This document shows positions 1 to 8,878 of a stretch of DNA of 64,000 nucleotides, one piece after another. Source of the DNA: CAYUWG01 sp964448285 (lineage in GTDB: Bacteria; Bacteroidota; Ignavibacteria; SZUA-365); the NCBI GenBank assembly GCA_964448285.1, contig CAYUWG010000005.1, positions 1 to 64,000 of the forward strand, in the 5' to 3' direction. The notes under the pieces are model-generated. The model worked only from the letters and a program-made list of their open reading frames with translations, was not told where the DNA came from and searched no databases. Both the position numbers and the translations under genes were made by a program. The first letter of the stretch is position 1. Each line of letters opens with the position of its first letter.

Positions 1-1168
1 TATGATAGTGCAAGCTTTCGACGAGCATCGGGTCGTTCACGGGGACGACCTTGCGGCGCGCGAGCGTGCGAAGCGTTACGATGAAAAAGACGGCGATAAG
101 TCCGGCAAGCGGTCCGACCTCCCAGATGCTGAACCGCGGCGCCGCTTTCATGAACGGCGGCATGATCATCCAGTAGAGATCGACCCAGTGGCCGATGAGC
201 AGGAGGATGCAGATTTTCAGCATGAGGCCTTCGTTGCGCTTCGCTTTATGCGAGAGCAATACCGCAAAAGGAATCGCCCAGTTGAAGATCACATTGAGAA
301 CGGAGAACGTCAGCCAGCTTCCACTCTCACGAAGAATGAAATAGGTCGTCTCCTCCGGAATGTTCGCATACCAGATGAGCATGTACTGGCTGAACCAGAT
401 GTACATCCAGAATGTGCACATCGCGAAGATGAGCTTGCCGAGATCGTGCAGATGCTCTTCCGTGATGATGTGCTCGAACACGCCGTTGCGCCGGAGAAGG
501 ATCACGAGGATGGTGATCATCGAAAGGCCGCTGACGAGCATGCCGCTGAGATTGTAGAGACCGAAGATGGTGCTGTACCAGTGCGGTTCGAGCGACATGA
601 TCCAATCGAACGACGCAAGGCAATACGTGATGGCAAATGCGATGAGTGAAATTGCGGCGATGCGCACGTTCTTTCGCGTCAGGTCGATGTCGCCCGTTTC
701 ATCCTGCAAGCGAGAGTATCGCACCATTGCCCAGGCCAGTCCAAACCAGATGAGGAAATACACCGCGATGCGGACGATGAAGAACGGCGCGTTGAGCCAC
801 GACGTTTTCCCCTGAAGCAACTTGTCGGCGGCGATCACGCTTTCATGGCTCCATTCATAAAGCGTGTGAATGCCGAAGGCGAGAAGCAGCATTACGGCGG
901 CAGCAACGGGCAACATGCCGGTCATCGCTTCGGGAACGCGCTTCAACGCCGCGCTCCATCCGGCATTCGTTACGTACGTCAGTCCGAGGAAACACGCGCC
1001 TGCGACACCGAGGCCGGTAACGTAGTATCCGGCGAGCAACATGTTCGGCCAGATGCGGTCGGGTGCGACAAAGAGTCCTGCGATAAAAACGGCAGCGCCG
1101 GCAATCGCGACGAACGAGAGAAATCTGAGAGCCGTTGAAGGCAAGCGGAAGGTCGGTTCGGCGATCAC
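1..1168 (-). CDS. actF: Alternative complex III subunit ActF, 3' end outside window
   Basis: Integral membrane NrfD/PsrC-like subunit of the quinol:electron-acceptor oxidoreductase called alternative complex III; ActF pairs with ActC in the membrane and is thought to bind quinol. The reading frame stays open from a GTG at 1168 to the window edge, giving 389 residues rich in long hydrophobic helices, close to the usual full length of about 400. The start is chosen because GTG overlaps the actE stop as GTGA, the typical translational-coupling geometry, and the first residues (MIAEPTFRLP) lead straight into a membrane helix. It is the last act gene visible; whether cytochrome oxidase genes follow, as in several ACIII operons, cannot be seen. 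Family assignment is by hydrophobic pattern and position after ActE. Confidence 0.85.
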   Translation of the reverse strand, partial: MIAEPTFRLPSTALRFLSFVAIAGAAVFIAGLFVAPDRIWPNMLLAGYYVTGLGVAGACFLGLTYVTNAGWSAALKRVPEAMTGMLPVAAAVMLLLAFGIHTLYEWSHESVIAADKLLQGKTSWLNAPFFIVRIAVYFLIWFGLAWAMVRYSRLQDETGDIDLTRKNVRIAAISLIAFAITYCLASFDWIMSLEPHWYSTIFGLYNLSGMLVSGLSMITILVILLRRNGVFEHIITEEHLHDLGKLIFAMCTFWMYIWFSQYMLIWYANIPEETTYFILRESGSWLTFSVLNVIFNWAIPFAVLLSHKAKRNEGLMLKICILLLIGHWVDLYWMIMPPFMKAAPRFSIWEVGPLAGLIAVFFIVTLRTLARRKVVPVNDPMLVESLHYH

Positions 1169-1806
1169 TGTACAGCCTCCTGCGAAGCGACGGGCTGCGC
1201 TTCAACCGGTTGTGCGCTGCGCACTGCGCTCTGCAGCGAGCGGATATAGAGAATTGCTTTCCAGCGATCTTCGCGTGAAATCTGCGCAGCGTACGAAGGC
1301 ATGTTGTTCTGACCGTAGGTTTGAATGTGATACATCTGGCCGTCCGCCATGTTCAGGGCGCGCTCGGCGAGCAGCGATGGCGGTGGCGGGTAACCGCGTT
1401 TCGTCACCGTGCCGTCCCCTAAACCCCCCGGACCGTGGCAGACCTGACAGAAGGTTTGATATACGACAGTCCCGCGGTCGAATGCCTTAACATCGTCGGC
1501 GGAAAACGGATTGGTCAACTCACGTCCCGCACGAAGGGCTTCTTCGGGAGTCGTTCCGAAATGCATCGGCATACGTCCGCGTTGAATCGTTCCGGGAACA
1601 GGTTCGCGTAACGTCTTTCCGTCTGGGAAATTCGGGTTCTCGTCGTACGCATCGTATGCGGCGGTATAAACCATGTTCGGGATGAAATCGAAATTCCGTT
1701 TCGTCGGATCGGCTTTCATTGCCCAGATGAGAACGAAGGTAACCACCGTCAGTGCGAGAAGCGCATAGTTCAAAAGCGGGCTGCGTTTTTTTTCGTTGTT
1801 GTTCAT
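1165..1806 (-). CDS. actE: Alternative complex III subunit ActE, monoheme cytochrome c
   Basis: Monoheme cytochrome c subunit of alternative complex III, facing the periplasm. The 213-residue protein begins with a short basic stretch (MNNNEKKRSP) and one N-terminal membrane helix (about residues 12-29) that anchors it. A single CxxCH heme motif, CQVCH in FCQVCHGPGG, lies near residue 120, and methionines around NNMPSYA further on are candidates for the distal heme ligand. Length and single heme match ActE rather than the pentaheme ActA. It sits between actD (12 bases upstream) and actF (4-base GTGA overlap), the canonical order. ActE is known in other species to take electrons within the complex toward a soluble acceptor or oxidase; the acceptor here is not shown by sequence. 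Confidence 0.9.
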   Translation of the reverse strand: MNNNEKKRSPLLNYALLALTVVTFVLIWAMKADPTKRNFDFIPNMVYTAAYDAYDENPNFPDGKTLREPVPGTIQRGRMPMHFGTTPEEALRAGRELTNPFSADDVKAFDRGTVVYQTFCQVCHGPGGLGDGTVTKRGYPPPPSLLAERALNMADGQMYHIQTYGQNNMPSYAAQISREDRWKAILYIRSLQSAVRSAQPVEAQPVASQEAVQ

Positions 1807-1818
1807 AGTGTTCTCCTC

Positions 1819-2442
1819 TCAAGCGAGCGATTGCTTGACTAGCAATTCTTTATCCACCGGCTGGCCGTTCATCTTGCGCATCGGCACCGGTGAGGATTTG
1901 CCGATGTCGAACGGACCGGTCTCTCCTTCAAGCCTTTCTTCGACGTGCACGGCATGAAAGCTCTGGCATAGTTCCGTGACTGCGGCAACGTCGAAGGCGG
2001 CGTTGCTTTCTTCAAGCACGAGTGCGAAACGATTGTCGGTAATCCCGTTGAAGACGATCCTCGTTTTTTTCCCGGGAAACAGTTTCGACCGAAGGAAGAA
2101 GAACAAGACGGTTCCCACTCCCGCAAAAAGCACTGTGATTTCAAACGTGACCGGCACGAATGCAGGAACCGATTCAAGCGGCTTCCCACCGACGTTCACC
2201 GGCCAACTTTGCGCCGAGGTCCAGATTTGAAACCAGAGCTTCGCGACCGCGCCCGTCAATCCGAGAATCAAACACACGATCGGAATGCGAGAACGACGCA
2301 AGCCCATCGCCTGATCGAGACCGTGCACGGCGTACGGCGTGAACACGTCGTAAATCGTAAGCCCCCGGCGGCGTACTTCACGGGTAACGCCGAGGATATC
2401 CTCTTCGCGCTCGAAGATGCCGATGAAATAGCGTTTACTCAT
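1819..2442 (-). CDS. actD: Alternative complex III subunit ActD (DUF3341)
   Basis: Small membrane subunit of alternative complex III of the DUF3341 family, with two central transmembrane helices (one in VCLILGLTGAVAKLWF, one in VTFEITVLFAGVGTVLFFF) preceded by a soluble domain containing the family-typical YDVFTPYAVHGLD segment. The start is set at 2442 (MSKRYFIG), 207 residues, because AAGGAGG lies five bases before this ATG; an in-frame ATG 18 bases upstream would put the Shine-Dalgarno site inside the coding sequence. The gene overlaps the end of actC by eight bases, indicating translational coupling. In solved ACIII structures ActD packs beside ActC and ActF; no redox motif is present here and none is expected. 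Confidence 0.9.
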   Translation of the reverse strand: MSKRYFIGIFEREEDILGVTREVRRRGLTIYDVFTPYAVHGLDQAMGLRRSRIPIVCLILGLTGAVAKLWFQIWTSAQSWPVNVGGKPLESVPAFVPVTFEITVLFAGVGTVLFFFLRSKLFPGKKTRIVFNGITDNRFALVLEESNAAFDVAAVTELCQSFHAVHVEERLEGETGPFDIGKSSPVPMRKMNGQPVDKELLVKQSLA

Positions 2443-3814
2443 GATGACCTCCTTGTCCATTGCGTTTGCCGTACGCGAGGACGCCTTTCACTTCGCCTAT
2501 CGAAATCATTGGGAGGAACCGAGCGAACAAGAGGAAGAGAGTGAAGAACAGCCCGAACATGCCGACGAGCGTCGCGATCTCCACCCACGTCGGGATGTAA
2601 CCTGCCCAGCTTGCCGGGAGATAATCGCGCGTCAGCGAAGTCACGATGATCACGAATCGCTCGAACCACATGCCGATGTTGATGAAGATCGAGAGAATGA
2701 ACACGACGATCATGTTCCGGCGAAGCTTCTTGAACCAGAAGAGCTGCGGCGTGAGGACGTTACACCCGACCATGATCCAATACGACCAGGCCATCGGTCC
2801 AAGCGCGCGATTGATGAATGCAAACTGTTCGTACGGATTGCCGGAGTACCACGCAATGAACATCTCGGTACCGTACGCAAGCCCCACGATGCCGCCGGTT
2901 GCGATGATGATCTTACACATCTTCTCGACGTGATCGCGCGTGATGTACGCTTCGAAGTTCAACACTTTTCTCGCGATGAGCATCAGCGTGAGCACCATCG
3001 CGAAGCCGGAGAAAATCGCGCCTGCGACGAAGTACGGCGGGAAGATGGTCGTGTGCCATCCGGGAATGACCGAGGTTGCGAAGTCCCAACTCACGATCGT
3101 GTGAACAGAGACGACCAGCGGCGTCGCCAATCCCGCCAGCAGGAGATAGAGGATTTCGTAGCGCGACCAGATGCGGTGCGAGCCGTTCCATCCGAAACTG
3201 AAGAAACTCGCGAGCGCTTTGCCGATCTTCGTCTTTGCGCGGTCGCGGATCGTTGCGAGGTCGGGAATGAGGCCGATGTACCAGAAGACCGCGGAGATGA
3301 TGAAGTAAGTCGAGATCGCGAACATGTCCCACACGAGAGGTGAGCGGAAGTTCACCCACAACGGGCCGCGTGTGTTCGGATAAGGAATTGCCCAGAACGC
3401 CAGCCACGGGCGTCCCATGTGAATCACCGGAAACATCGCAGCGCAGATGACGGCAAAGAGCGTCATCGCTTCCGCGGAGCGGTTGATCGACGTGCGCCAC
3501 TTCTGCCTGAACAGAAAGAGAATCGCCGAGATCAGCGTTCCGGCGTGCCCGATACCGATCCAGAAGACGAAGTTCGTGATGTCGAACGCCCACCCGACGG
3601 TGTTGTTCAGGCCCCATGTCCCGATGCCGGTCCAGATCTGATACGTGATCGATACGACGCCGAGGGAAAGCAGGGTGAGCGCCGCGAGAAATGCGCCCCA
3701 CCACAGTGCGGTCGGTTTGCTTTGCAGCGGTTCGCAGATGTCGTGCGTGACGTCGGCAAACGATTTGTCTCCTTGAACGAGCGGCTGCCGAAGAACGGAA
3801 AATACATTAGCCAT
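2435..3814 (-). CDS. actC: Alternative complex III subunit ActC, NrfD-like quinol-binding membrane protein
   Basis: Polytopic membrane subunit of alternative complex III, NrfD/PsrC family, 459 residues with about ten hydrophobic helices. In characterised ACIII the ActC subunit carries the menaquinol oxidation site next to the iron-sulphur domain of ActB and may contribute to energy coupling through a proton path; both are family knowledge, not visible here. Sequence features include IGHAGTLISAILFLF near residue 90 and the acidic/aromatic loop YGTEMFIAWYSGNPYE near residue 315, both typical of NrfD-like subunits. Its ATG overlaps the actB stop by eight bases and its own end overlaps actD, so the subunits are translated as a coupled series. 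Confidence 0.92.
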   Translation of the reverse strand: MANVFSVLRQPLVQGDKSFADVTHDICEPLQSKPTALWWGAFLAALTLLSLGVVSITYQIWTGIGTWGLNNTVGWAFDITNFVFWIGIGHAGTLISAILFLFRQKWRTSINRSAEAMTLFAVICAAMFPVIHMGRPWLAFWAIPYPNTRGPLWVNFRSPLVWDMFAISTYFIISAVFWYIGLIPDLATIRDRAKTKIGKALASFFSFGWNGSHRIWSRYEILYLLLAGLATPLVVSVHTIVSWDFATSVIPGWHTTIFPPYFVAGAIFSGFAMVLTLMLIARKVLNFEAYITRDHVEKMCKIIIATGGIVGLAYGTEMFIAWYSGNPYEQFAFINRALGPMAWSYWIMVGCNVLTPQLFWFKKLRRNMIVVFILSIFINIGMWFERFVIIVTSLTRDYLPASWAGYIPTWVEIATLVGMFGLFFTLFLLFARFLPMISIGEVKGVLAYGKRNGQGGHHE

Positions 3815-6791
3815 GATGTCCTCCTCCGATGGCGGCGTCGCCGTTTCGCACTAACGTTTGATATGTGACCGAAGGCTGCGTATTCACTTCTTCGATTACT
3901 TTGTAACTGCGTTGTAATTGCATACGCTTCACCAGTCTGCTGTCTCTGTCGTTCATGTCTCCGAATACGATAGCTTGTGCAGGGCACGACTGCTCGCAAG
4001 CCGTTTTGATTTCCCCGTCCGCGACGGTGCGTCCCTCGCGCTTCGCGGCGATCTTCGCTTCCTGAATGCGCTGGACGCAGAACGTGCATTTCTCCATAAC
4101 GCCTCTCATGCGGACGGTCACGTCGGGATTCAACACGAGGTTTTCCCGCACGTCGTCATGCGCATAGTTGAACCAGTTGAAGCGGCGCATCTTGTACGGG
4201 CAATTATTCGAGCAGTACCGCGTTCCGACGCAACGGTTATACACCTGCTGGTTCAGGCCTTCCGAGCTGTGCACGGTCGCGAGCACGGGACAGACGGTTT
4301 CGCACGGGGCGTTGTCGCACTGCTGGCACATCATCGGCAAGTACGATGCACGGAGGCCGTCTTCATTTTCGCTGTAATAACGGTCGATGCGCATCCAGTG
4401 GAGTTCGCGTGTCCGGCTGACTTCGTCTTTTCCCACGACGGGAATGTTGTTTTCCACCTGGCAGCTTACGACGCAAGCCGAGCACCCCGTGCATGCCGTC
4501 AGGTCGATCGCCATTCCCCAGTGATGATCCGGGTATTTATGAATGTCGCCCCAGAGACTATTGATCTCGTGTTTGTGGAAACTGCCGGAAGAGGGATCCT
4601 TTGCGAAAGCGGCAAACGTCGTTTCCTGAATGAGCGGCCGGGGTTCCGCATGTCCGATCGGATTATCGACGACGTTGTGATCCTGCGTGCAAGCGAAGAG
4701 CGATTTCTTTCCCGTGGCAGTGAGCTTCACTCCGTTCGAGTAGGCGATACCGGAATCGGTAAATCGCAGAAGCGGCGCGGCGTTCTTTCCAACGAGACTT
4801 CCCGCAACGGTTGTCGGCTGCTTTTGAATCCACTCGGGACCGACCGACGCAAAGCGGTCCGTTCCCTTTCGACCCCAACCGAGTGCGATGGCCACTACGC
4901 CGTCGTGCTGACCTTCTTGAACGTAAACCGGAAGCTCCAGCGCCTTTGCCTTTCCATCCACTGATTCGACGCGCACAATGTCGCCTTGCGCTACGCCGAG
5001 GTTCTTCGCGTCGTTCATGGAGAGCGCTGCGTAGTTGTCCCACGAGACTTTCGTAATGGGGTCGGGGACTTCAAGGAGCCACGGATTGTGCGCATGGCTT
5101 CCGTCGAGTGTGCCAAGCTTTGCGTAAAGGAGCGCGGTAAACGGTGCGTCGCTCTGCTCCGGGAGGATGGGTGTTATCGATGCGGCATTGAATGCCCCCG
5201 CCGTCTGGCGGATGTCCACCGTATTGAATCCATCGTGCACGGATTGATCCCAGAACGTCTGGAAGTCGAGCTTCCCGCTTTTTGGGAAGATGTTCGTTCG
5301 CCACGTCTGTTGAACGAGTTCGAGCGCAGTCGCACTCATGCCGCTCCATCGTGCAAAGCTCTCAAGTGATGAACGCGAGGCGGTCAAAGGCTGAATCGTG
5401 GGTTGCGACATCGTGAAGACGCCGGTTGCAGGCTCGCCGTCATTCCACGATTCGAGGAAGTGATGGTCGGGGCAAACGCACGTTGCATGTTCCGCTGTTT
5501 CGTTCACGCGCTCGGCGATGCTGACGACGAGCGGAATGCGCTCGATCGCTCCGATGAATTCTTCCGCCTGCGGAAGATCGTACACCGGATTCACTCCGTG
5601 AACGAACAACGCGGCAACCTTGCCCGCCTTCATCTCTTCAATCAGTTCCTTCAATGCGCCATCGCTTCCCTGCTTTTGTTTCGAAGGCTGTGCCAGGTCG
5701 ATCGTGGTGCCGTAATTCCCCAACGTTTCGTTGATGAAGTTGACGACGCGCTGAACGGCAACGTCGTTCATTCCGCACACGACGAGCGACTTGCCGCGTG
5801 AATTCCACAAGCGCTTTGCGAGCTTCTTCAGATGATCATCGTACGCGGAAGGCTCGTTGCTTCCCTGCGGGAAACTGCGGCCCGCTTCGTTTGCGGTAAG
5901 TGACGCAAGGCGCGCGACGAGCAAGGGAATTTCCTGCGGTGCAACGCTCACCCGTTTATCCGCATTGCTCCCCGTCAAACTCAAACGGGATTCGAACTGA
6001 ATGTGATGGGACATCTTCATCGGCTTGCCTTCAAGCACTCTGCCGCTTCGATAGCCATGCGTGAATTCCACCGGTGATATCCACGTCCCGAGGAAATCTG
6101 CGTCGAAGCTCGCGATCACCTCAGCGTTCCCGAATCGATATCTCGGGAGAACGCGGGCGCCATGAGTCGATTGATGCGCGTCGAGAATGGCCGACGTGGA
6201 AAGCGGATCGTAGGCTACGTGCTTTGCATCGCCGAACTGCCCAAGGAACGTCGCGATGAGATTCCTGTACGTCGGACCGTTGTTCGTTCCGGTAAGGACA
6301 CGCACGGCGCCGCCGCTGCTTCTGATGCCCGCGAGAGATTTCAGAATTTCGCCATCGATTTTTTCCCACGTCGATTCGCTTCCCCGAAGAACCGGATTGG
6401 CAAGGCGTTTCGAATCATAGAGTCCCAATAGCATTGCATGGCCGACCATGCACAAGCCGCCCTTCGAAACAGGATGGTCGGGATTGCCTTCGACTTTGAT
6501 CGGCCGGCCGTCGCGGTTCTTCACGAGGATGCCGCAACCTGCCGAGCATCCGGCGCACGTCGATGCATACCAGGCGGCAACTCCGGGTGTAATTTCCGGC
6601 GGTTGCTCGGGATACGGCACCGCGGTTTTTTCCGGCGGACGCTCGCATCCGGCAAGCATCGCTCCGGCAAACGTGAAGCCCGTGAGCTTGAGGAATGTTC
6701 GGCGGTTGACTTCACCGGAGTCCATCAACTCGTGTGAATGCTCGTGGTTGTCGGATTCGGATTTCGTGTTCATCGTGTACGTTTCATTCAT
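3807..6791 (-). CDS. actB: Alternative complex III subunit ActB, Tat-exported Fe-S/molybdopterin-type lipoprotein
   Basis: Large periplasmic iron-sulphur subunit of alternative complex III. Start set at 6791 (MNETYTMN) because GGAG lies six bases before it; an ATG twelve bases upstream lacks a properly spaced site. The N-terminus is a twin-arginine signal (RRTFLKLTG, Arg30-Arg31) ending in a lipobox (LAGC, Cys49), so it is exported folded and lipid anchored. Residues about 70-690 resemble the molybdopterin oxidoreductase fold (ActB1) with an N-terminal CAGCSAGC motif; in ACIII this part has lost molybdenum. Residues about 740-990 form the ferredoxin-like ActB2 domain, with CTGCSACVVSC, CQQCDNAPCETVCP, CSNNCP and CTFC clusters. 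The fused B1-B2 arrangement is typical of Bacteroidota ACIII. Overlaps actC by eight bases. Confidence 0.92.
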   Translation of the reverse strand: MNETYTMNTKSESDNHEHSHELMDSGEVNRRTFLKLTGFTFAGAMLAGCERPPEKTAVPYPEQPPEITPGVAAWYASTCAGCSAGCGILVKNRDGRPIKVEGNPDHPVSKGGLCMVGHAMLLGLYDSKRLANPVLRGSESTWEKIDGEILKSLAGIRSSGGAVRVLTGTNNGPTYRNLIATFLGQFGDAKHVAYDPLSTSAILDAHQSTHGARVLPRYRFGNAEVIASFDADFLGTWISPVEFTHGYRSGRVLEGKPMKMSHHIQFESRLSLTGSNADKRVSVAPQEIPLLVARLASLTANEAGRSFPQGSNEPSAYDDHLKKLAKRLWNSRGKSLVVCGMNDVAVQRVVNFINETLGNYGTTIDLAQPSKQKQGSDGALKELIEEMKAGKVAALFVHGVNPVYDLPQAEEFIGAIERIPLVVSIAERVNETAEHATCVCPDHHFLESWNDGEPATGVFTMSQPTIQPLTASRSSLESFARWSGMSATALELVQQTWRTNIFPKSGKLDFQTFWDQSVHDGFNTVDIRQTAGAFNAASITPILPEQSDAPFTALLYAKLGTLDGSHAHNPWLLEVPDPITKVSWDNYAALSMNDAKNLGVAQGDIVRVESVDGKAKALELPVYVQEGQHDGVVAIALGWGRKGTDRFASVGPEWIQKQPTTVAGSLVGKNAAPLLRFTDSGIAYSNGVKLTATGKKSLFACTQDHNVVDNPIGHAEPRPLIQETTFAAFAKDPSSGSFHKHEINSLWGDIHKYPDHHWGMAIDLTACTGCSACVVSCQVENNIPVVGKDEVSRTRELHWMRIDRYYSENEDGLRASYLPMMCQQCDNAPCETVCPVLATVHSSEGLNQQVYNRCVGTRYCSNNCPYKMRRFNWFNYAHDDVRENLVLNPDVTVRMRGVMEKCTFCVQRIQEAKIAAKREGRTVADGEIKTACEQSCPAQAIVFGDMNDRDSRLVKRMQLQRSYKVIEEVNTQPSVTYQTLVRNGDAAIGGGHHG

Positions 6792-6822
6792 GTTGATCTC
6801 CATTGTCCTTGCGCATCGATCA

Positions 6823-7479
6823 TCAATAATGACAAGCTGCGCAGTCGATCGGCGCCTTCACTCGCTTCCCCGCAACACCGTCGCGGTTCACGTCGCGGTG
6901 GCAGTTCACACACCAGCCCATACTCAGGTCGCTCACCTGCCGAACGCGTTCCATCGTTTGCACTTCGCCGTGGCATTTCTGGCAATCGACGCCTGCGCTG
7001 ACGTGTACCGAGTGATTGAAATAAACGAAATCCGGATTGACGTGAATGCGCGTCCATTTCACCGGTGTGATCAACCCGCCGGGCACACGATTCATGTCGT
7101 TTCCCAGCGCGAGAGCCTTATAGACTTTTTCGATTTCCGGCGAAACGATTTTCTGCGGCGAGCGCTTTTCCTTCGTCGCTCTTTCATCTTCAGCGACAAC
7201 ATCGACGAAGGGCGCCGAAACGAATTTGTGGCAATTCATACAGGTACTCGTCGAAGGAACTCCTGCATGCCTGCTGGTCTCCGCCGTCGAATGACAGTAG
7301 AGACACGGGATCTCCAATTCGCCCGCATGAAGTCGATGCGAGTACGCGATCGGTTGTACCGGTTCGTAGCCCTGGTTATTGCCCGGAAGGAAGTAATTGT
7401 TGTGATAGGAACTCACCAGTTGCACGCCGCCGAACGCGAGCGCGACAAGGAGAATGACTGTAAGAAGACGACTATTCAT
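6823..7479 (-). CDS. actA: Alternative complex III subunit ActA, pentaheme cytochrome c
   Basis: Pentaheme cytochrome c subunit of alternative complex III. The 218-residue protein has an N-terminal hydrophobic anchor (about residues 4-20) and five CxxCH motifs in order: CLYCH, CMNCH, CQKCH, CVNCH and CAACH, the last one only a residue from the C-terminus. This number and spacing are diagnostic of ActA. It carries electrons from the Fe-S clusters of ActB to ActE or to a soluble carrier in the periplasm. It is the first gene of the act set, followed by actB after 31 bases, and lies only 20 bases downstream of the nitrate transporter gene narK2, with no terminator visible in between, so it may be transcribed from the nar promoter. 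Confidence 0.93.
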   Translation of the reverse strand: MNSRLLTVILLVALAFGGVQLVSSYHNNYFLPGNNQGYEPVQPIAYSHRLHAGELEIPCLYCHSTAETSRHAGVPSTSTCMNCHKFVSAPFVDVVAEDERATKEKRSPQKIVSPEIEKVYKALALGNDMNRVPGGLITPVKWTRIHVNPDFVYFNHSVHVSAGVDCQKCHGEVQTMERVRQVSDLSMGWCVNCHRDVNRDGVAGKRVKAPIDCAACHY

Positions 7480-7499
7480 TGCTGTTGATCCTCATGCTG

Positions 7500-8846
7500 T
7501 CAGCTTGGTTTTTCGCAGCCTTTCCGTGTGTAATACCACCAGTTGATGAACGTTGCGATGACATAGTACACCGCGATACCCCAGAAGAATGCATTCGGCG
7601 ACCCGGTCATCGAGATGGTAGCGCCGATCAACGTCGAAAAGATGAATGGCCCATACGCCGCGACTGCGGCAGTCCATCCGATGACTCCCGCGCCCTGTCT
7701 CGGTGAATGCGAGAAGATGATCGGATACTGCCTGAATGTCGATGCATTCCCAACGCCGCTAAAGAAGAACAGGATCAGCATGAGTACGACGAAGAGCGGG
7801 AATGAATCCATCGAGGTCGGTGTGAGAACGCCGGTGAACACCATGATCACCGAGGTTACGATCAATCCGATGCCGACGAAATGAGTCAGGATCGCGCCGC
7901 CGGTCTTATCCGATATCGGTCCGAAAAGCACGCGGACGCTGCTGCCGATCAACGGGCCGAGGAATGCGTACGTCAAAGGGTCGGGTGCGTCGGGGAAACC
8001 GCCGTAGATCGTTTTGATCATCAACGGAAACGCCGCGGAAAGGCCGGAGAACGAACCGAACGTCATGACGTACGTGGCCGTGCAAAACCACGTGTGCTTG
8101 TTCTTGAAAATGTCCGTCTGTTCTCGGAAAGATGCTTTCACCGGGACGCGGCGGAGATACACCCACGCCAGCACGCTCATCAATAACAGAAACGGGACGT
8201 ACACGAACGCGGCATTCTGCAGCCAGATGTCCGAGGAGACTTCACCTTTTACGAACGTCTGCGGCCCGCCGGACAGTACACTGAAAGCAGCGATCCCGAT
8301 GATCCAGGGCGTAACGAATTGCGCAAGGCTCACGCCGAAATTCCCAATGCCCGCCTGTATTCCAAGGGCAGTTCCCTGCAACCGTTTCGGGAAGAAGAGA
8401 CTCGTGCTCGGCATATACGAGGAGAAGTCGCCTCCGCCAAAACCCGCTGTGAATGCAAGCACCATGAAGACCCACCACGGCGTCGTGGGATCCATGATGG
8501 CAAGCCCGATTCCAAGCGCGGGAAGGAGCTTGATGAAGGTGGAAACGCTGATGACGTTCCGTGTGCCGAAGATCGGGATGAGAAAGGTATGGATGATCCG
8601 CAAAGTCCCGCCTGCCAGGCCGGGCATTGCCGCAAGCCAGAAGAGCTGCATCGTATCGAACTTGAAACCGATACCCGGCAGCCGCACGACGACGGCGCTC
8701 ATCATGAACCACGTTGCAAAAGAAAGAATGAGTGAGAACGTCGTGATCCACAGCGTGCGCCACGCGATTTTCTTTCCGGTTCGTTGCCAGAAATCCTGGT
8801 TCTCCGGTTCCCAATGTTGCAGGCTTGTGGTTTTATGATTTTCCAT
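7500..8846 (-). CDS. narK2: Nitrate/nitrite transporter, NarK2/NarU type (MFS, NNP family)
   Basis: Twelve-helix major facilitator of the nitrate-nitrite porter family, 448 residues. The N-terminus (HWEPENQDFW...GKKIAWRTLWIT) and the first nitrate signature (GFGGGDFSSYMPSTSLFFP, about residues 133-151) resemble E. coli NarK, which exchanges nitrate for nitrite; the glycine-rich FFFSGVGNASTFRQ segment is the second signature. Two further charged loops and an intact C-terminal helix argue for a functional protein. It follows narK1 by 32 bases and precedes actA by 20. The NarK1-NarK2 pair mirrors the arrangement in Thermus and Paracoccus (where both are fused), in which the first type imports nitrate with protons and the second exports nitrite. 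Direction of transport is inferred from subfamily similarity only. Confidence 0.87.
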   Translation of the reverse strand: MENHKTTSLQHWEPENQDFWQRTGKKIAWRTLWITTFSLILSFATWFMMSAVVVRLPGIGFKFDTMQLFWLAAMPGLAGGTLRIIHTFLIPIFGTRNVISVSTFIKLLPALGIGLAIMDPTTPWWVFMVLAFTAGFGGGDFSSYMPSTSLFFPKRLQGTALGIQAGIGNFGVSLAQFVTPWIIGIAAFSVLSGGPQTFVKGEVSSDIWLQNAAFVYVPFLLLMSVLAWVYLRRVPVKASFREQTDIFKNKHTWFCTATYVMTFGSFSGLSAAFPLMIKTIYGGFPDAPDPLTYAFLGPLIGSSVRVLFGPISDKTGGAILTHFVGIGLIVTSVIMVFTGVLTPTSMDSFPLFVVLMLILFFFSGVGNASTFRQYPIIFSHSPRQGAGVIGWTAAVAAYGPFIFSTLIGATISMTGSPNAFFWGIAVYYVIATFINWWYYTRKGCEKPS

Positions 8847-8878
8847 TGTTTCTCATTCCATGGTTCGATAGCACGGGA